A DNA stretch of 64,000 nucleotides from Saposhnikovia divaricata (taxonomy: Eukaryota; Streptophyta; Magnoliopsida; Apiales; Apiaceae). Numbering within the stretch: position 1 is the stretch's first letter; every line of letters begins with the position of its first letter. The stretch spans positions 105,691,001 to 105,755,000 of the forward strand of contig CM071594.1 in the NCBI GenBank assembly GCA_036435485.1, read 5' to 3'. The position numbers were made by a program, and so were the translations under genes. The notes beneath the pieces were generated by a model. The model did not search any database. It was not told the origin of the DNA and saw only the letters and a program-made list of their open reading frames with translations. Positions 20,932 to 31,938 of this stretch are shown here, one piece after another.

Positions 20932-21956
20932 TCAGAATGAAATTGTGGCCAAATTCTTCCTCACTGACTCCATAACTACACTGCTTCTTATAGCTAACTT
21001 TCTCTTAAATTTTCCTGCCAATATAAAATGATTTATCAGACTAAAGAAATGTTTTGCTGAAGCAATTATTATAATAATGATATTGAAAAATATATGTAAC
21101 CATTTTAATTTTCTTTGTGCATGATGTGGCGGAACCTGGCGTATTCACAGAATCTTGAACCTCAATGATCTTAGTCTACATAGAACATATAATAACTAAT
21201 CAATTGACAGGTTACAATAAGCATCTTGAATTTGAAATGAATTTGTCAATATGTATATAGATTAAACCAATGAATTCCAAACTCACGTTGTCGAAAGCAG
21301 AAGAATCAAAACCGGATACTATTGTCTCAGACTTTGATGGATTAGCATTACCAGCTTCATATGCATCAGTAGCATGATAAACATTACTATTGAGTAGAAT
21401 GTTGTCATCATTCAGTTCAATTTGTAGAGTTACTTCTTTGCCGAAAATTTCCTTGATTTCAGGAGGATATGTTTTGTTTGTGTTATCCTATAAATGTATA
21501 TGAAAGATATAATGTAAATTAGTTGTAAATCTTATATAACCATCTAAGATACTTAAAACCTAGAGATATAGCTTACATTAATTCCCTCAGCAATCAATTT
21601 TGTTGCCGTTTTCCCAATCAGTCTTTTTGATGCACGATCCAATAGTACAAAGTTGAAAGCTTCAGTATCATCTTTAGCCAATACAACAATCCGATACCTG
21701 ATAATCATATATAAATGCATTTAAAAAAACAAACATTGAAAAAAAAATGTCACATTATGGTACATGATAATTTACATAGTAATTAGAAATACTACCTCTT
21801 TTGTGGAAGTGGAAAGTTTCTGGTGCATTTGAAGCACCTGTACTTGCCTTCCAATTTAGAAACCTCTTCATTGCATTTGTTTTTGTGACAGCCGTTGTAC
21901 CACCAACAATCAGCTTCTTCTACCTTATTCATTTTAACTTTGCACAAAAAATTTTG
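20932..21956 (-). pseudogene. RPA1-like single-stranded DNA-binding protein, C-terminal part
   Basis: Spliced minus-strand exons are 21956-21796, 21697-21577, 21487-21287, a short one near 21170-21125, and 21014-20932 ending in TGA. Phases and GT/AG borders agree for the first three. The first encodes a zinc-ribbon-like module (WWYNGCHKNKC ... YRCFKC). The next gives RYRIVVLAKDD ... FVLLDR, and the third PPEIKEIFGKEVTLQIEL. This is the order of the C-terminal OB fold of replication protein A subunit 1, as carried by many plant Helitrons. The N-terminal DNA-binding folds are missing upstream, so it is a fragment, possibly expressed. Its position just inside the Helitron 3' end fits an element-borne gene rather than a chance host gene. 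Confidence 0.75.
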
Positions 21957-22130
21957 CTAGAAAACATGTAAAAATAATGGTATGATTAACTGTTGAGTGA
22001 CAATTATGTTTGAACATTAAAACAAATCTATATCAGCAAATTATAAAAAATTTCACCAGTAATATTTTAGTAATGCAAAATAGTGTTAACATGCTCTTTA
22101 ACGTGCAAGTACAAATAAACCTTATAATAC

Positions 22131-22200
22131 CTTAAGGAAATCAGTGCTTCATCCCAGATTATTGTTTCTATATTTTCAAAAATATTTCTCGACGATGCAA
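22131..22200 (-). pseudogene. Possible Helitron helicase scrap (Walker B-like)
   Basis: A minus-strand reading gives ENIETIIWDEALIS before a GT donor at 22130. IIWDEA is the usual Walker B motif of PIF1-type helicases in Helitron Rep proteins. Only about 20 residues are visible, with no flanking helicase motifs, so this is weak. Confidence 0.3.
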
Positions 22201-22311
22201 CCGTACGGATGTCAAGATATATCTAATTAAATGATATTCCCAAATTTTCAAAAAATAAAAAATTAATTTGGTTGGAGATTATAAGTTACATTAATAAAAT
22301 AAAAATTTTAT

Positions 22312-22525
22312 CCGGGCCTTATCCCGGCTTTGGGCCGGGCTTTATCCGGGCTTCGGGCCGGGCTTTATCCGGGATTCAGGCCGGGCTTTATCTGGGCTTT
22401 TTAAAAGCCCGGGCTTTTCGGGCTTCGGGCCGGGCCGGGCTTCGTGAAAAATAGGGGGCCCGTCTTAGGCCTTCGGGCCGGGCTTTTTTCGGACCGGATC
22501 GGGCTGGGCTTCGGGCTTCAGGCTT
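22312..22525. repeat. GGGCCGGGC minisatellite
   Basis: Irregular repeats of GGGCTTCGGGCCGGGCTTTA type are strikingly GC-rich against AT-rich surroundings and end in GAACATCTCTAG. This style of repeat is common inside plant hAT-like elements. Confidence 0.75.
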
Positions 22526-22792
22526 TTTGAACATCTCTAGGAGGGAGTATGTAAATATCATTATAAGATGTCATTTATATAAAGAGAGTGGGGAACCTAA
22601 GATACATCTTATGTAAGTTCCTGAGATATATGTATTTTATATGTAATATGGGGTGGGCAATTTTGTAAAATCAAGATTTGGTTAAAATTTTATTAATTAA
22701 CTCTGCGGATCCAATAAATTTTAAAGAATTTTATTCATATCTCAAAAAAGTTATCTCATATATATCTTAGATTCCTTTTTCTCTTATATAAA
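22526..22792. other. Spacer between the GC-rich repeat and the internal Helitron end
   Basis: AT-rich; no feature recognised. Confidence 0.5.
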
Positions 22793-22830
22793 TTAGATAA
22801 TTGCCCGTACTTCGTACACGACATCATATT
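22793..22830 (-). mobile_element. Internal Helitron-like 3' end
   Basis: On minus: GTGTACGAAGTACGGG hairpin, a short spacer, then CTAA followed by T. It closely parallels the end at 20535, so 22793-29303 could by itself be a 6.5 kb Helitron. Confidence 0.6.
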
Positions 22831-23361
22831 TAATTTAAAATGACAATATCAAAAATTTAACAAATTTGATTGATTTCTTAGAAAGATATTCTAATAAGTT
22901 ATATAAGTAATCTATAAAGTTATATAAGTATTTAATAAAATAATGATATACTAAAATTTATATAAAGAGTAATATGCAATTCTATTTTGACATTGTTGAA
23001 AATTTATTTAATCCATCAAATCTGCAATAAAAGTAATAAATATTTTTGCAAATATTGTTCTCCAATTGAAAACAATAATAAATTGTCTTCATTATTAAAA
23101 TAAAAGGAAAATAAAATCAATTATCATAAATAACTTCACTATAAATTATGCACAATTGTTGCATATTATTTTTATAAATGAATATATATTGATTATGTAA
23201 ATATACATTTCCAGAATATTTAGACAGTATCCCGGCTGACATTACAATGAAGGGACAATGTAAATGTTTTTCCTGTCTTTCTTATTTCCCTTGCAAATTT
23301 CCATATTCATTAAGTGTACTGCATTGGAAAAAGGTTAAGATATATCTACTAATAGACGTAC

Positions 23362-23676
23362 CATTGCGTAAGTAGTATTGGAACTACCAGTTACAAAGAC
23401 TGTGCCATTAGCATTATAAGCACAACATAAAATTTGATGGTTATGTGAAGCAGTACTTGAGGAGAGACCAGTACTTAAAGAGGGAGCATTGCTTCTGCCT
23501 GCATAAAGATAAGCTTAGCCTCTTAATCAAGACTGAGTTACAGATAAGGCTACGCACCAGAAAACACAAACTACCAGATACCTGCAACGTCATCTGTTAG
23601 CTTTGGCCAATATATGCGTGGAGTACTGTGAGAGGACTTGGCATCCCAAATACGACAGCTCCCGTCACTGGAAGAC
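23362..23676 (-). pseudogene. Captured WD40 exons of a BRWD/PHIP-like gene
   Basis: Two minus-strand exons, 23676-23582 and 23498-23362, join in phase with proper acceptor and donor sites. The first reads SSSDGSCRIWDAKSSHSTPR, a WD40 strand ending in the WD pair. The second has HNHQILCCAYNANGTVFVTG, the start of the next blade. The order and the linker DDVAGRSN match plant bromodomain and WD-repeat proteins (BRWD/PHIP family), chromatin-associated proteins that are much larger. Nothing else of that gene (bromodomain, other blades) is visible nearby. It lies inside the Helitron unit on the element strand, which fits transduplication of a host gene piece. Confidence 0.7.
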
Positions 23677-24164
23677 CTACCAACATTTGGTAACATCACA
23701 TAGAAATAAAGAAAGAAATAATAAGAAAAATTAATTTGTATTATGCTTCTTTATTCAACAAACAGTGACTGTAAGTAGAGCAGTCTGGCATGGATAAGAT
23801 GCAGTAGGAATTTTCCGTGACAGTCACACAAGGGTGTAAATTAATGCAAATGCAAGTACAAAAAATCCTAATGACATCTTAATGCGATAAACACTTGCAG
23901 GATCATAAAGGTCACTATAAGAAACAAACATGAAGACCTTCTTGGCAATGCTATACCAGCTATGTCCATATTTAGTTCTAAGCAATTTGACTCATAATTA
24001 GGGAAGACAATTATGTCCATATCTCATGAGATTCCTAATATTAAAAGAAAGCTACTAAACACGGAAAGTACAATAGGAGGCCACTTTTGTGACAAACCAA
24101 GGGAATCATGTGAGATGAAATATAAATAGACAAATGTACATAAGAACCAACTGGCTCTTTAGAG

Positions 24165-25057
24165 TAAGGTCAAATTCCGAAAATATACAACATCAAATAG
24201 GTTGTGAATGTCATTCATTTAGGTAGATCACTAATATCAGTGCTACCTCCACCTGCTATCTGTATCACAGTAAGAGCCTTTACTTTTCCGTAATTGACCA
24301 TTCCTACAGAATAAAAAACCTTAAAAATTTAAAGCAATACACTATCATTGTTCTCATCATCTTTCTGCACCACAGAGTTTAGTTTTAGGAGGAAAAAACG
24401 AAATTCTACACATGAGGTCCAACCAGTAATTGAACAGAGAATGAACATTGTTTCTTCAACTCAACTACAAAATACCATAATCATAATCACAAAAATCAAA
24501 TATTAACTTCTCTACAGGCCAGTTGAGAATCAAATCTGTGATATAAACAACAACAGCTTAACAAAGTCTAGCTATGGAAGCAAAACAGCTATTTTTCTAT
24601 AATTAGCTATTATTTGAATGAACTAAACGTAAAATACTCATTGCAAACAATGGTTGACTAATTTCAGTTACAAATAAAAAAAATATGTCAACTTACAAAT
24701 AAATTTGAGTTCATTTTTATACAGATATGATGTTTTAGACTTCTTGAAGTTGCAGCTATATTTCTTGCTTAACTCTTTATGTGTTTCACAATTGTTTTAT
24801 CTTTTCTTGTTGAAAAATCTGTTTTGCAATTTATTTTTTGAACCTATTATGTAGATAAGTATAATTAATCCACATACATGTTTGAGTCCAGTTCTCTCTG
24901 GAATAGAGACTGATTTTAGATGCACAACACTCTACTATACTTTTTAAAGTAAGGTCAAATTAATAGGTTGTGAATGTCATTCATTTAGGTAGATCACTGA
25001 TATTAGTGTTATCTCCACCTGCTATCTGTATCACAGTAAGAGCCTTTACTTTACCAG
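24165..25057. repeat. Direct duplication of about 100 bp
   Basis: AGTAAGGTCAAATT, TAGGTTGTGAATGTCATTC, TAGGTAGATCACT, CCACCTGCTATCTGTATCAC and AGTAAGAGCCTTTACTTT occur in order at 24165-24291 and again at 24951-25053, with small differences. Read on minus, the end of the unit gives an open stretch VKALTVIQIAGG, whose origin I do not recognise. Confidence 0.7.
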
Positions 25058-25813
25058 TATATTGCACATGTTACGTCCTTGTAATGTAGTTTTCTCATAT
25101 ATATATATCAAAAATACTGTCATTAAATTAATACTTAATTTAATACTAAGTAGAATACTGAAGCATTCATGTATTACAACTAAATACAAAAATACTCATT
25201 AGAACTGCAGATCTTAAAAACTTAATTGATTTCTTGTTTCCTGTGGTGGTAGATTCTAGATTTAGGTTTTAATGTAAAAGTTGATTTTGGCTTTATACTA
25301 AGTGAAAAATTTGATTATGGTACCAGGCAACATTTAGGTGGATTCTGCATATTAGCTTGAATATAAGCCAATTATAAGCTGATTTAGACATATATCTAGT
25401 TTATATGTAAATTAAGTAAATCATGATAAAAGTGACGCTCAAGTAGAGATTAAACTGAAACACAATGAGAAAAAACATATATGATCCTAGATCCAATGAG
25501 AAGTGCACAGATCCTCACCTTTTAGATGCAGTAAGCTATTGTAGATATTAAACTCCGCTAGCTTTCTCACTATTCTTTGTTAATAACATGAACTGCATAT
25601 GGGAAGAAGTAATGAGAATTGCAGAGAGAGTAATGCAAGGACCTTGAGAGAATTGCAGATGCATATCATATATCTTTCACATAAAAGATATATTGAGCAA
25701 CACAATTGACAATTACACATCTAGATAGTTAGAAAGAAAGAGGGCTTATAAGAAGCCAAATTCTATAATACATTAATATAGTACATATAATGGAAAGAAC
25801 ATAAAAAAAGTAC
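25058..25813. other. Helitron interior without recognisable gene
   Basis: AT-rich sequence, including a short TA run near 25098. No supported gene. Confidence 0.5.
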
Positions 25814-28800
25814 CTGTTCGAGAAGAAATAGGCGCTTCCTCGAGTATCAAGTTAGTGCCTTCTAAAGCTATTAAGCTCTCAGAAATTAATTTTGTCTTGC
25901 TAATCTACATGAAATATACAATATTAATGTAAGCAAATGTAAAAGTTATATGTACAAAGATGCGCGCGCGTAGGCATGCGTCTTTATTACACACATTTTC
26001 ATATTCAATATCATTTGTCAGCTTAGATTTTAAATACTTGTTTATATGAACAATCAACATAAAACCCGCTTGTAGTTTAAATTTTCTGTGATCCAATATT
26101 AGCCACATGTGCAGATACAAAACGATTGCTAGATTCACTTAAAAACCAACCATATGGCAGCAAACTACAAAAGAGATGCATATAGAAAGCAAGAAGCTAT
26201 CTACTAATAAAATGCATGCATACAGAAAGCAAGAACCTGTCTACTAATAAAATGCATTTATATTCAGTCTTGTAGTTTTGCAGAAAAATACAAATAATGG
26301 ATTCTCAGGAGTACTATCACTTGTTATCTATACGAAGGCAAATGTAAGCTCACCTTAATAATGCAACAGATCTTAGTACTTTTTAAAACAGCTTCGAGTG
26401 CACACCAATGCATTAATTATCTTTTGATACTCATCAACACAATTAAACCCAAAACACTTTTGTAGTCTTATCTTCATACTACAAAGAAGAAAATTCCATA
26501 TAGTTTATCTTACAGTGAGGAACCATCACAGTAGCAATACCCAATACGAAGAACATGTCATTCAAGAACTTTGATATATGATCAATCAAAGAAAAACGAC
26601 AGGAACAAATATATATGCATATCAGACGGATACTGATCCTCGAGAAAGAGAAGCATAAATAAAAGAATATAACCAATATAATAGAAACATAAGAAAGTAC
26701 CTCTAATATCTGTATTGCTCAGCTTTTGCCTTCTGCAAGGTCTCTAAGCAGTAATTCTAGCTTCCTTCCTCTCAATACTAATACATATACATTTGCAATT
26801 ATAACGCAGTTTAATAGACTTGAATAATAAACACAATTTAGTACAAACAAAATTACACACAACCTCAAACGGATACCTGATCAGTGACATGCTAATTGCT
26901 CATTGCTTCACCAACGCAGACTAATTCATCGGCCAATTTCACATGAAGTGCATCCTTGTCAATGTTCCAGTAAACATCAAGACATGGAATCCCCATTTCA
27001 TGAGTAGTTTGTATAAACAAACAAAAATCTCTCCAATATTTGTCATCATAAAACTACAATTAGACCTACTAATTTAAAAAAACACTTCCCACAAATAAAT
27101 CGTATTGTTTTAATCTCAAAAAATTAACACTTTAAGAACAATCAAGTAATAACAATTATGTACTCTGCACCAAGAAGATGCAAAATATCAAGCAAGTTTA
27201 GAAATTATGCCATTTTTCTTGCCTCAAGCATAAAACATATATTTTATTGCAGGTTTAAAGACAATAAAACAGTATCAAACTCTATCAGAAACATATAATT
27301 TAACATGCCTAAATAATTATAGATACATGGTAAAACAAACCTTTCTAGGATTTTCATCAAACACGTTGTCTGCAAAATAAAAAGTAAACAAATAGGATCT
27401 AATTTTATTGCCTTTAAAAATATGTATGGGTAGAATAGAAAAAATACTATTGTTATATAATCGTAATAAAAAACTGGAAAGTGGAAGAGGCTATTCTACA
27501 TACAGAGATAGAGATAGAGGATGTTGCTGGTCTCCATGGCCTACAATAATATACTATATTCGATTTGATCACACAAAAAAAAGAACAAAATATGCATTGC
27601 TTACCCGTTCGAATAGAATGAGAGATTGGACTCTAAGATAACCGTTTTCTACCTGTTTCACAATAGAACACAACTAAGAATACATACTTTACAATTAGGA
27701 CTCATGGGTACACTTACGCCCCGTTCAAAGATGCACACAAATAAGAAAACAAATAAATCATGGAGGATCGAAAAAACACACACCTGAACTGTCCATAAAT
27801 AACGGTTGCTTAGTCAACTTCATCAAAATCCACTTTCATAAAGAAAAAAGAAATAAAGACTGAAACAAATTTGCACTATTAACTTCAGAAGGCATTGGCA
27901 TGTCCAGCGAAAGAAAATGGTTTTAGGGTTTTACCTGCAAGTGGTTCCTTTGCCGCTGATGTCTTCTGCTTGGCAAATTAAGCTTTTCTGCTACATTTGC
28001 TGAGGAGAAAAAAGAATCATAGCATTACATGTTAATAAAGTCAGCATTATAGGCTAACTGGTAGTTGGGCAGAATCATGTCAACTAATTTTGACAAATTA
28101 TCAAAACATATAATGAATAAAATTTTTAGCTAATTATAGCCAATATACTCCCATGGACATATCAAAACATAACAGATTAACAACGGGTGAAAATATTACA
28201 TTAGATTTAATAAAATAAAAGATAACTGAATCAATCAAATAGTTCTTTAATTTTTATAGTACATATATTGCATCTTTGAAAATATCCATTGAGCATATTG
28301 ATCCTAAAAGAATACAAAATCATTTTTTAGTATAGCACAAAGGAGATCTATTTGAACCTGTGAAACATCACAAATGAATTTCAACCTTTTCAGTAGTATG
28401 TGTAAGAATATTATATGTGTCATCAATTATATAAAGAGATTGTATATTGGGACACAACTGGATGCAAATACAGTCAATATAACAAAATATAGCGATTAAA
28501 GAGATTGTAAATTAGCATTACCTTAACATTGAAGCCAAGACTGTCCAAATCCAAAATATCAGCAAAGTCCACATGTTTGGATGAAACAGCAAAAAACAAA
28601 AAAAATCCTCTCAGGAATATAATCAAACAATTAGAGTGCAAAAATATAGTCGGACATCAATTTTTTATAAGAAAAGAAGAAGAGAGTACATATCAAACAT
28701 GTCATAAATATATACGATTGAGAGAAAAAGGATAAACAAATGATAAAATTAATTAATTGGTGATTTAAAATTCAAATTCAACCCTTTTGATTGTGATATA

Positions 28801-28844
28801 TGTTAGTAATATAGCTTACAAACTTACAAACCTGATTTCTCCAT
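25814..28844 (-). pseudogene. Unrecognised exon-like pieces inside the Helitron
   Basis: Several minus-strand open stretches end at good GT donors. About 25905-25814 gives KLISESLIALEGTNLILEEA. About 26760-26703 gives LRGRKLELLLRDLAEGKS and stops. About 27010-26890 gives HEMGIPCLDVYWNIDKDALH and stops. About 28005-27935 gives ANVAEKLNLPSRRHQRQRN. About 28590-28525 gives HVDFADILDLDSLGFNVK. 28844-28832 starts with ATG and ends at a donor. They are separated by AT-rich intron-like sequence. They may be exons of one or more captured host genes. I do not recognise the protein and could not join phases with confidence. Confidence 0.3.
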
Positions 28845-29303
28845 GATCCGACAATGGAAAAAGTGACGATGGAAGTTTGTGAAGATGATAACACGTAGGT
28901 TTAATTTTGAAATTAGTGATGAAAACCGATTTGAAGATTTAATCTTGAACAAATGGAAACTGGAAAAATCATTAAAAGCTTGATTCATAGAAATAAACAG
29001 ATGACATGATTATAGGAAGATTTTGAAAAGAAGTTATCATAATAATATTTTGAAAGCTGACGCAGTTAAAATTAGATAGATATGGATATAACCCATTTTG
29101 ATTTGGATGATCCAGTTGAATGTTAAATGACCAAAAAGCCTGTAAAAATATATTGGATGTTTAAAAAGTGGAAGGATAGATTAGGTAATTTTAATGTTAA
29201 ATGACCAAAAAACCTGTAAAGATATATAGGAGGAGTAAAAAGTGGAAGGATAGATTAGGTAATTTTGGAATGCTAATGCTAGCACTTATTTAGAATATAT
29301 TGA

Positions 29304-29578
29304 TATTGATATTGATATTGATATTGATATTGATATTGATATTAAATCTCTCTCTCTCTCCTCATATGAGTATTAAATTATAGTTGTAGTTAAAATTGTA
29401 AGTGTAAGAGAGAGAAAGAAGTAATATAAAAAAAGAATATAAAGATATGGGGATGGAAAATGGGGAATGGGATGTAGAAAACTTTTGATAATTTTGGGGA
29501 TTTACTATTTTTGTTTGGAGATTTACTATTTTAGTAAGTTTTTTGGGGATAGGAATAGGGGATCGGTTGGGAATGCTC
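29304..29578. mobile_element. Right half of the split Tourist-like MITE
   Basis: After an ATTGAT microsatellite (to about 29343) the sequence follows the MITE at 61760-62012: CT-run, AAGAGAGAGAAA, GATATGGGGATGG, TTGGGGAT(T/A)TACTATTTTTG and GGTTGGGAATGCTC. TTA follows at 29579, matching the TTA target duplications of the intact copy. Confidence 0.8.
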
Positions 29579-29714
29579 TTAAAACTCCAATTCTTTAAAA
29601 TTTATAATTAGACTTTACTTAGTAATTTGATTGACTATGCTGATGGAGATTGAATACACCAACAGACGGACTCGGAGGGAAAACCTTGTATATCGTACTA
29701 GCAACACGTTTAAT

Positions 29715-30897
29715 AAACCAAACCAAACCAAACATACCCAGTATATCCCGCTCAGAGCAGGGTCTGGGGAGGGTAGGTTGTACGCAGACCATACCCCCAC
29801 TTTTAGAGCGGGGAGGCTGTTTCCGTGAAGACCCTCGGCTGAGTGCACAACATACATAAAGTGTGGTAAAAACAACGGAGATGATACGGAAATGAACAAT
29901 GACATACCTGAGACCCATGGCGTTCTCCACATGGGGCCTACCTGTTTACGAGGATTTATGCTACTCCTAGCTTGAAGCGCTCCAACTACACGGAAAGACC
30001 CGCACAGAGATACCACCGAGCCAAGCTCCCTGCAACTGCAAAACCAGAAAACAGAAAGACACTGAAAAAGAAGAGTGAGAACGCTAAAGCCGTACTACTA
30101 AAAAATCGCTAACCGAGACAAGGCTACTAGGAGGCTCTCGACAACAGATCCACATCCTAAAAGGGAATCCACCACTCTGATACGCCGCCTCCAAGAACAC
30201 CTATCCGCGAGCATGGTCTCATTTAAGTCTAAGGCCTTCAAATCCATCCGGAGCTGCTCTTCCCACGTCCTCCTCGGCCTGCCTCTCCTCCTCGCCCCAA
30301 CAACCGCCAGACTCTCGATCCTCCTAACTGGGGCTTCCGCCAGCCTCCTACGAACGTGGCCGAACCATCTCAACCTTCCTTCCCTAACTTTCGCAGATAA
30401 CGGCGCCACTTCCAGCTCGCTCCTAAACACCGAGTTCGGGATTCTGTCCAGCATCGTGCGCCCACAAGACCACCGCAACATCCTCATTTCAGCCCCTTCC
30501 AACTTGCTTACGAGAGCCTTCTTCTCCGCCCAACACTCAGAACCATACAGCATCGCCGGGCGGATAGCCACTCTATAGAATTTCCCTTTCAACTTTAAAG
30601 GGACTTTTTTTCGCACATAACCCCTGACGCTGCCCCCCACCTTAGCCACCCAGCCTTGATACGATGCGTGACAACGGCTTCAATCTCCCCTTCCTTCTGG
30701 ATGATCGAACCCAAATACTTGAATTTGTCCGTCTGCGGGACGGTCTGGTCTTCAATCCTAACCTCCACCCCTTCTTCGTTGGCCTCACCACTGAAGTTAC
30801 ACCAGAGATACTCGGTTTTAGACCGACTCATACGAAGCCCTTGGTCCTCCAAAGTAGATCTCCAAAGCTCCAATTTGTCATTCACATACACTTAATT
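29715..30897 (-). pseudogene. 5'-truncated RTE-type LINE, C-terminal RT region
   Basis: On minus, 30891 to about 30100 encodes the end of a non-LTR reverse transcriptase: LRMSRSKTEYLWC, FKYLGSIIQKEGEI, RPAMLYGSECWA, MRMLRWSCGRT and RLRWFGHVRRR, as in plant RTE LINEs. The frame shifts once near a run of T/A at 30605-30640. The 3' region includes GGTATGGTCTGCGTACAACC, common to RTE tails, and ends in CCAAA (TTTGG on minus) repeats at 29715-29733. GTTTAAT at 29708-29714 and 30898-30904 is a likely target duplication. Plus-strand frames here are shadows. Confidence 0.8.
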
Positions 30898-31000
30898 GTT
30901 TAATTTTATAATTAAATTTTTAGCTATAATACTGATAGTCTAACGAACGGAATAATTATTTTTATTAAAGAACACGAACTTTATAATTCAATTATTATTA

Positions 31001-31361
31001 TTAGCTGATAGTCCGTGCAAAGCACGGGTTACTTTTAATTTTTTAAAATTTATTTATAGTGCAGTATAATATTATAAATATTAATTTTAATATGTTATTG
31101 TAAAAACTCGAACCTTACATCTTTGTATCTAATAATTATTAGTATTAAATATAAATTAATATATGCTTTCAAAAAAAATATAAATTAATATATTGTTGGC
31201 AGGAATTGAATCTTAGGCCTCTGTATATAATAACTTTTAGTATTGTTGTATCTAACGGTTATGGTCTATTTGAGTTAGAACGGTTGTGAATGAGAAGATA
31301 ATCAAAAATTAGGGGATAGCCAAATTACAAATTATATTCACTTATTATAGTATAATATAGA
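31001..31361 (-). mobile_element. Short non-autonomous Helitron, second copy
   Basis: On minus it starts TCTATATTATACTATAATAA after A and ends CCCGTGCTTTGCACGG, spacer, then CTAA followed by T. It shares interior landmarks with 17824-18211 (TCTAACGGTTATGG, GAACGGTTGTGAATGAG, ACAAATTATA). Confidence 0.8.
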
Positions 31362-31929
31362 TTCCTTTGTCTACAATTAATATATTTAGTAGGAAGTGAT
31401 ACAAGATGAATTATAAACAAATTTTTACATCAATTATTTATATTTATATTTGTAAATAAATTGTTAGTTTTTGTTATACTTGAGTTGTTCATGATTTCCT
31501 ATTTGACATGTCTAGCGTTAACGAGTGTGGGTGAATTGTTATTGGCTTTCTTTGTATCCGGGAGTTGAAATCTAGTTTAGCCTAATAAACTTACAACTTT
31601 ATTCTCAAACAAATGAATAAGAATATACAAGTAATACATATTATTATTATTATCATTATCATTATTATTATTCTTAAGAATATAATTATGATAAAATAGT
31701 CTCACCCCTCTTCTCATTCAATGTCAAAGGCATAAACCTCAATTCTTTTACTGTATTATAATTATTTATATAATTAATCCCTAATCTAAATAAAGACAAT
31801 CAACATAATAATAAGGAAACCCTTCCTATTCATTAATATAAGTATTAAAGGTATATTTAATATTTTTCTATGATAATATGTTAACATTTCCCAAACTCAT
31901 GATACTAAAAATCGAGAGTTTGCCAACTA
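31362..31929. other. AT-rich spacer with ATT repeats
   Basis: An ATT/ATC trinucleotide tract lies at 31641-31673. No gene seen. Confidence 0.6.
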
Positions 31930-31938
31930 AAAAAAAAT

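Larger units (their letters stand above)
20535..29303 (-). mobile_element. 8.8 kb gene-carrying Helitron unit
   Basis: Its 3' end on minus is a hairpin (GTGTGCGAAGCACGGG), a short spacer, and CTAG followed by T at 20534. Its 5' end on minus is TCAATATATTCTAAATAAGTG at 29303 preceded by A, sharing ATAAGTG with the short Helitron at 31361. Both flanks belong to one MITE, so the ends agree with a real insertion. Inside, on the same strand, are an RPA1-like gene near the 3' end, a possible helicase scrap (22131-22200), a second Helitron-like 3' end at 22793, WD40 exons (23362-23676) and further exon-like pieces to 28844. Either one large element or a second Helitron placed beside a first can explain this. 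No complete Rep/helicase is present, so it is non-autonomous now. Confidence 0.7.

Noticed and set aside
29615..30016. Overlapping frames at the LINE 3' end, and the similar one at 46433-46645
   Set aside because: They translate the LINE tail (GTCTGCGTACAA region) and recur in both copies as non-coding sequence.
30213..30578. Plus-strand frame of 121 codons
   Set aside because: It is the antisense of the LINE reverse transcriptase region, which has clear protein motifs on minus.
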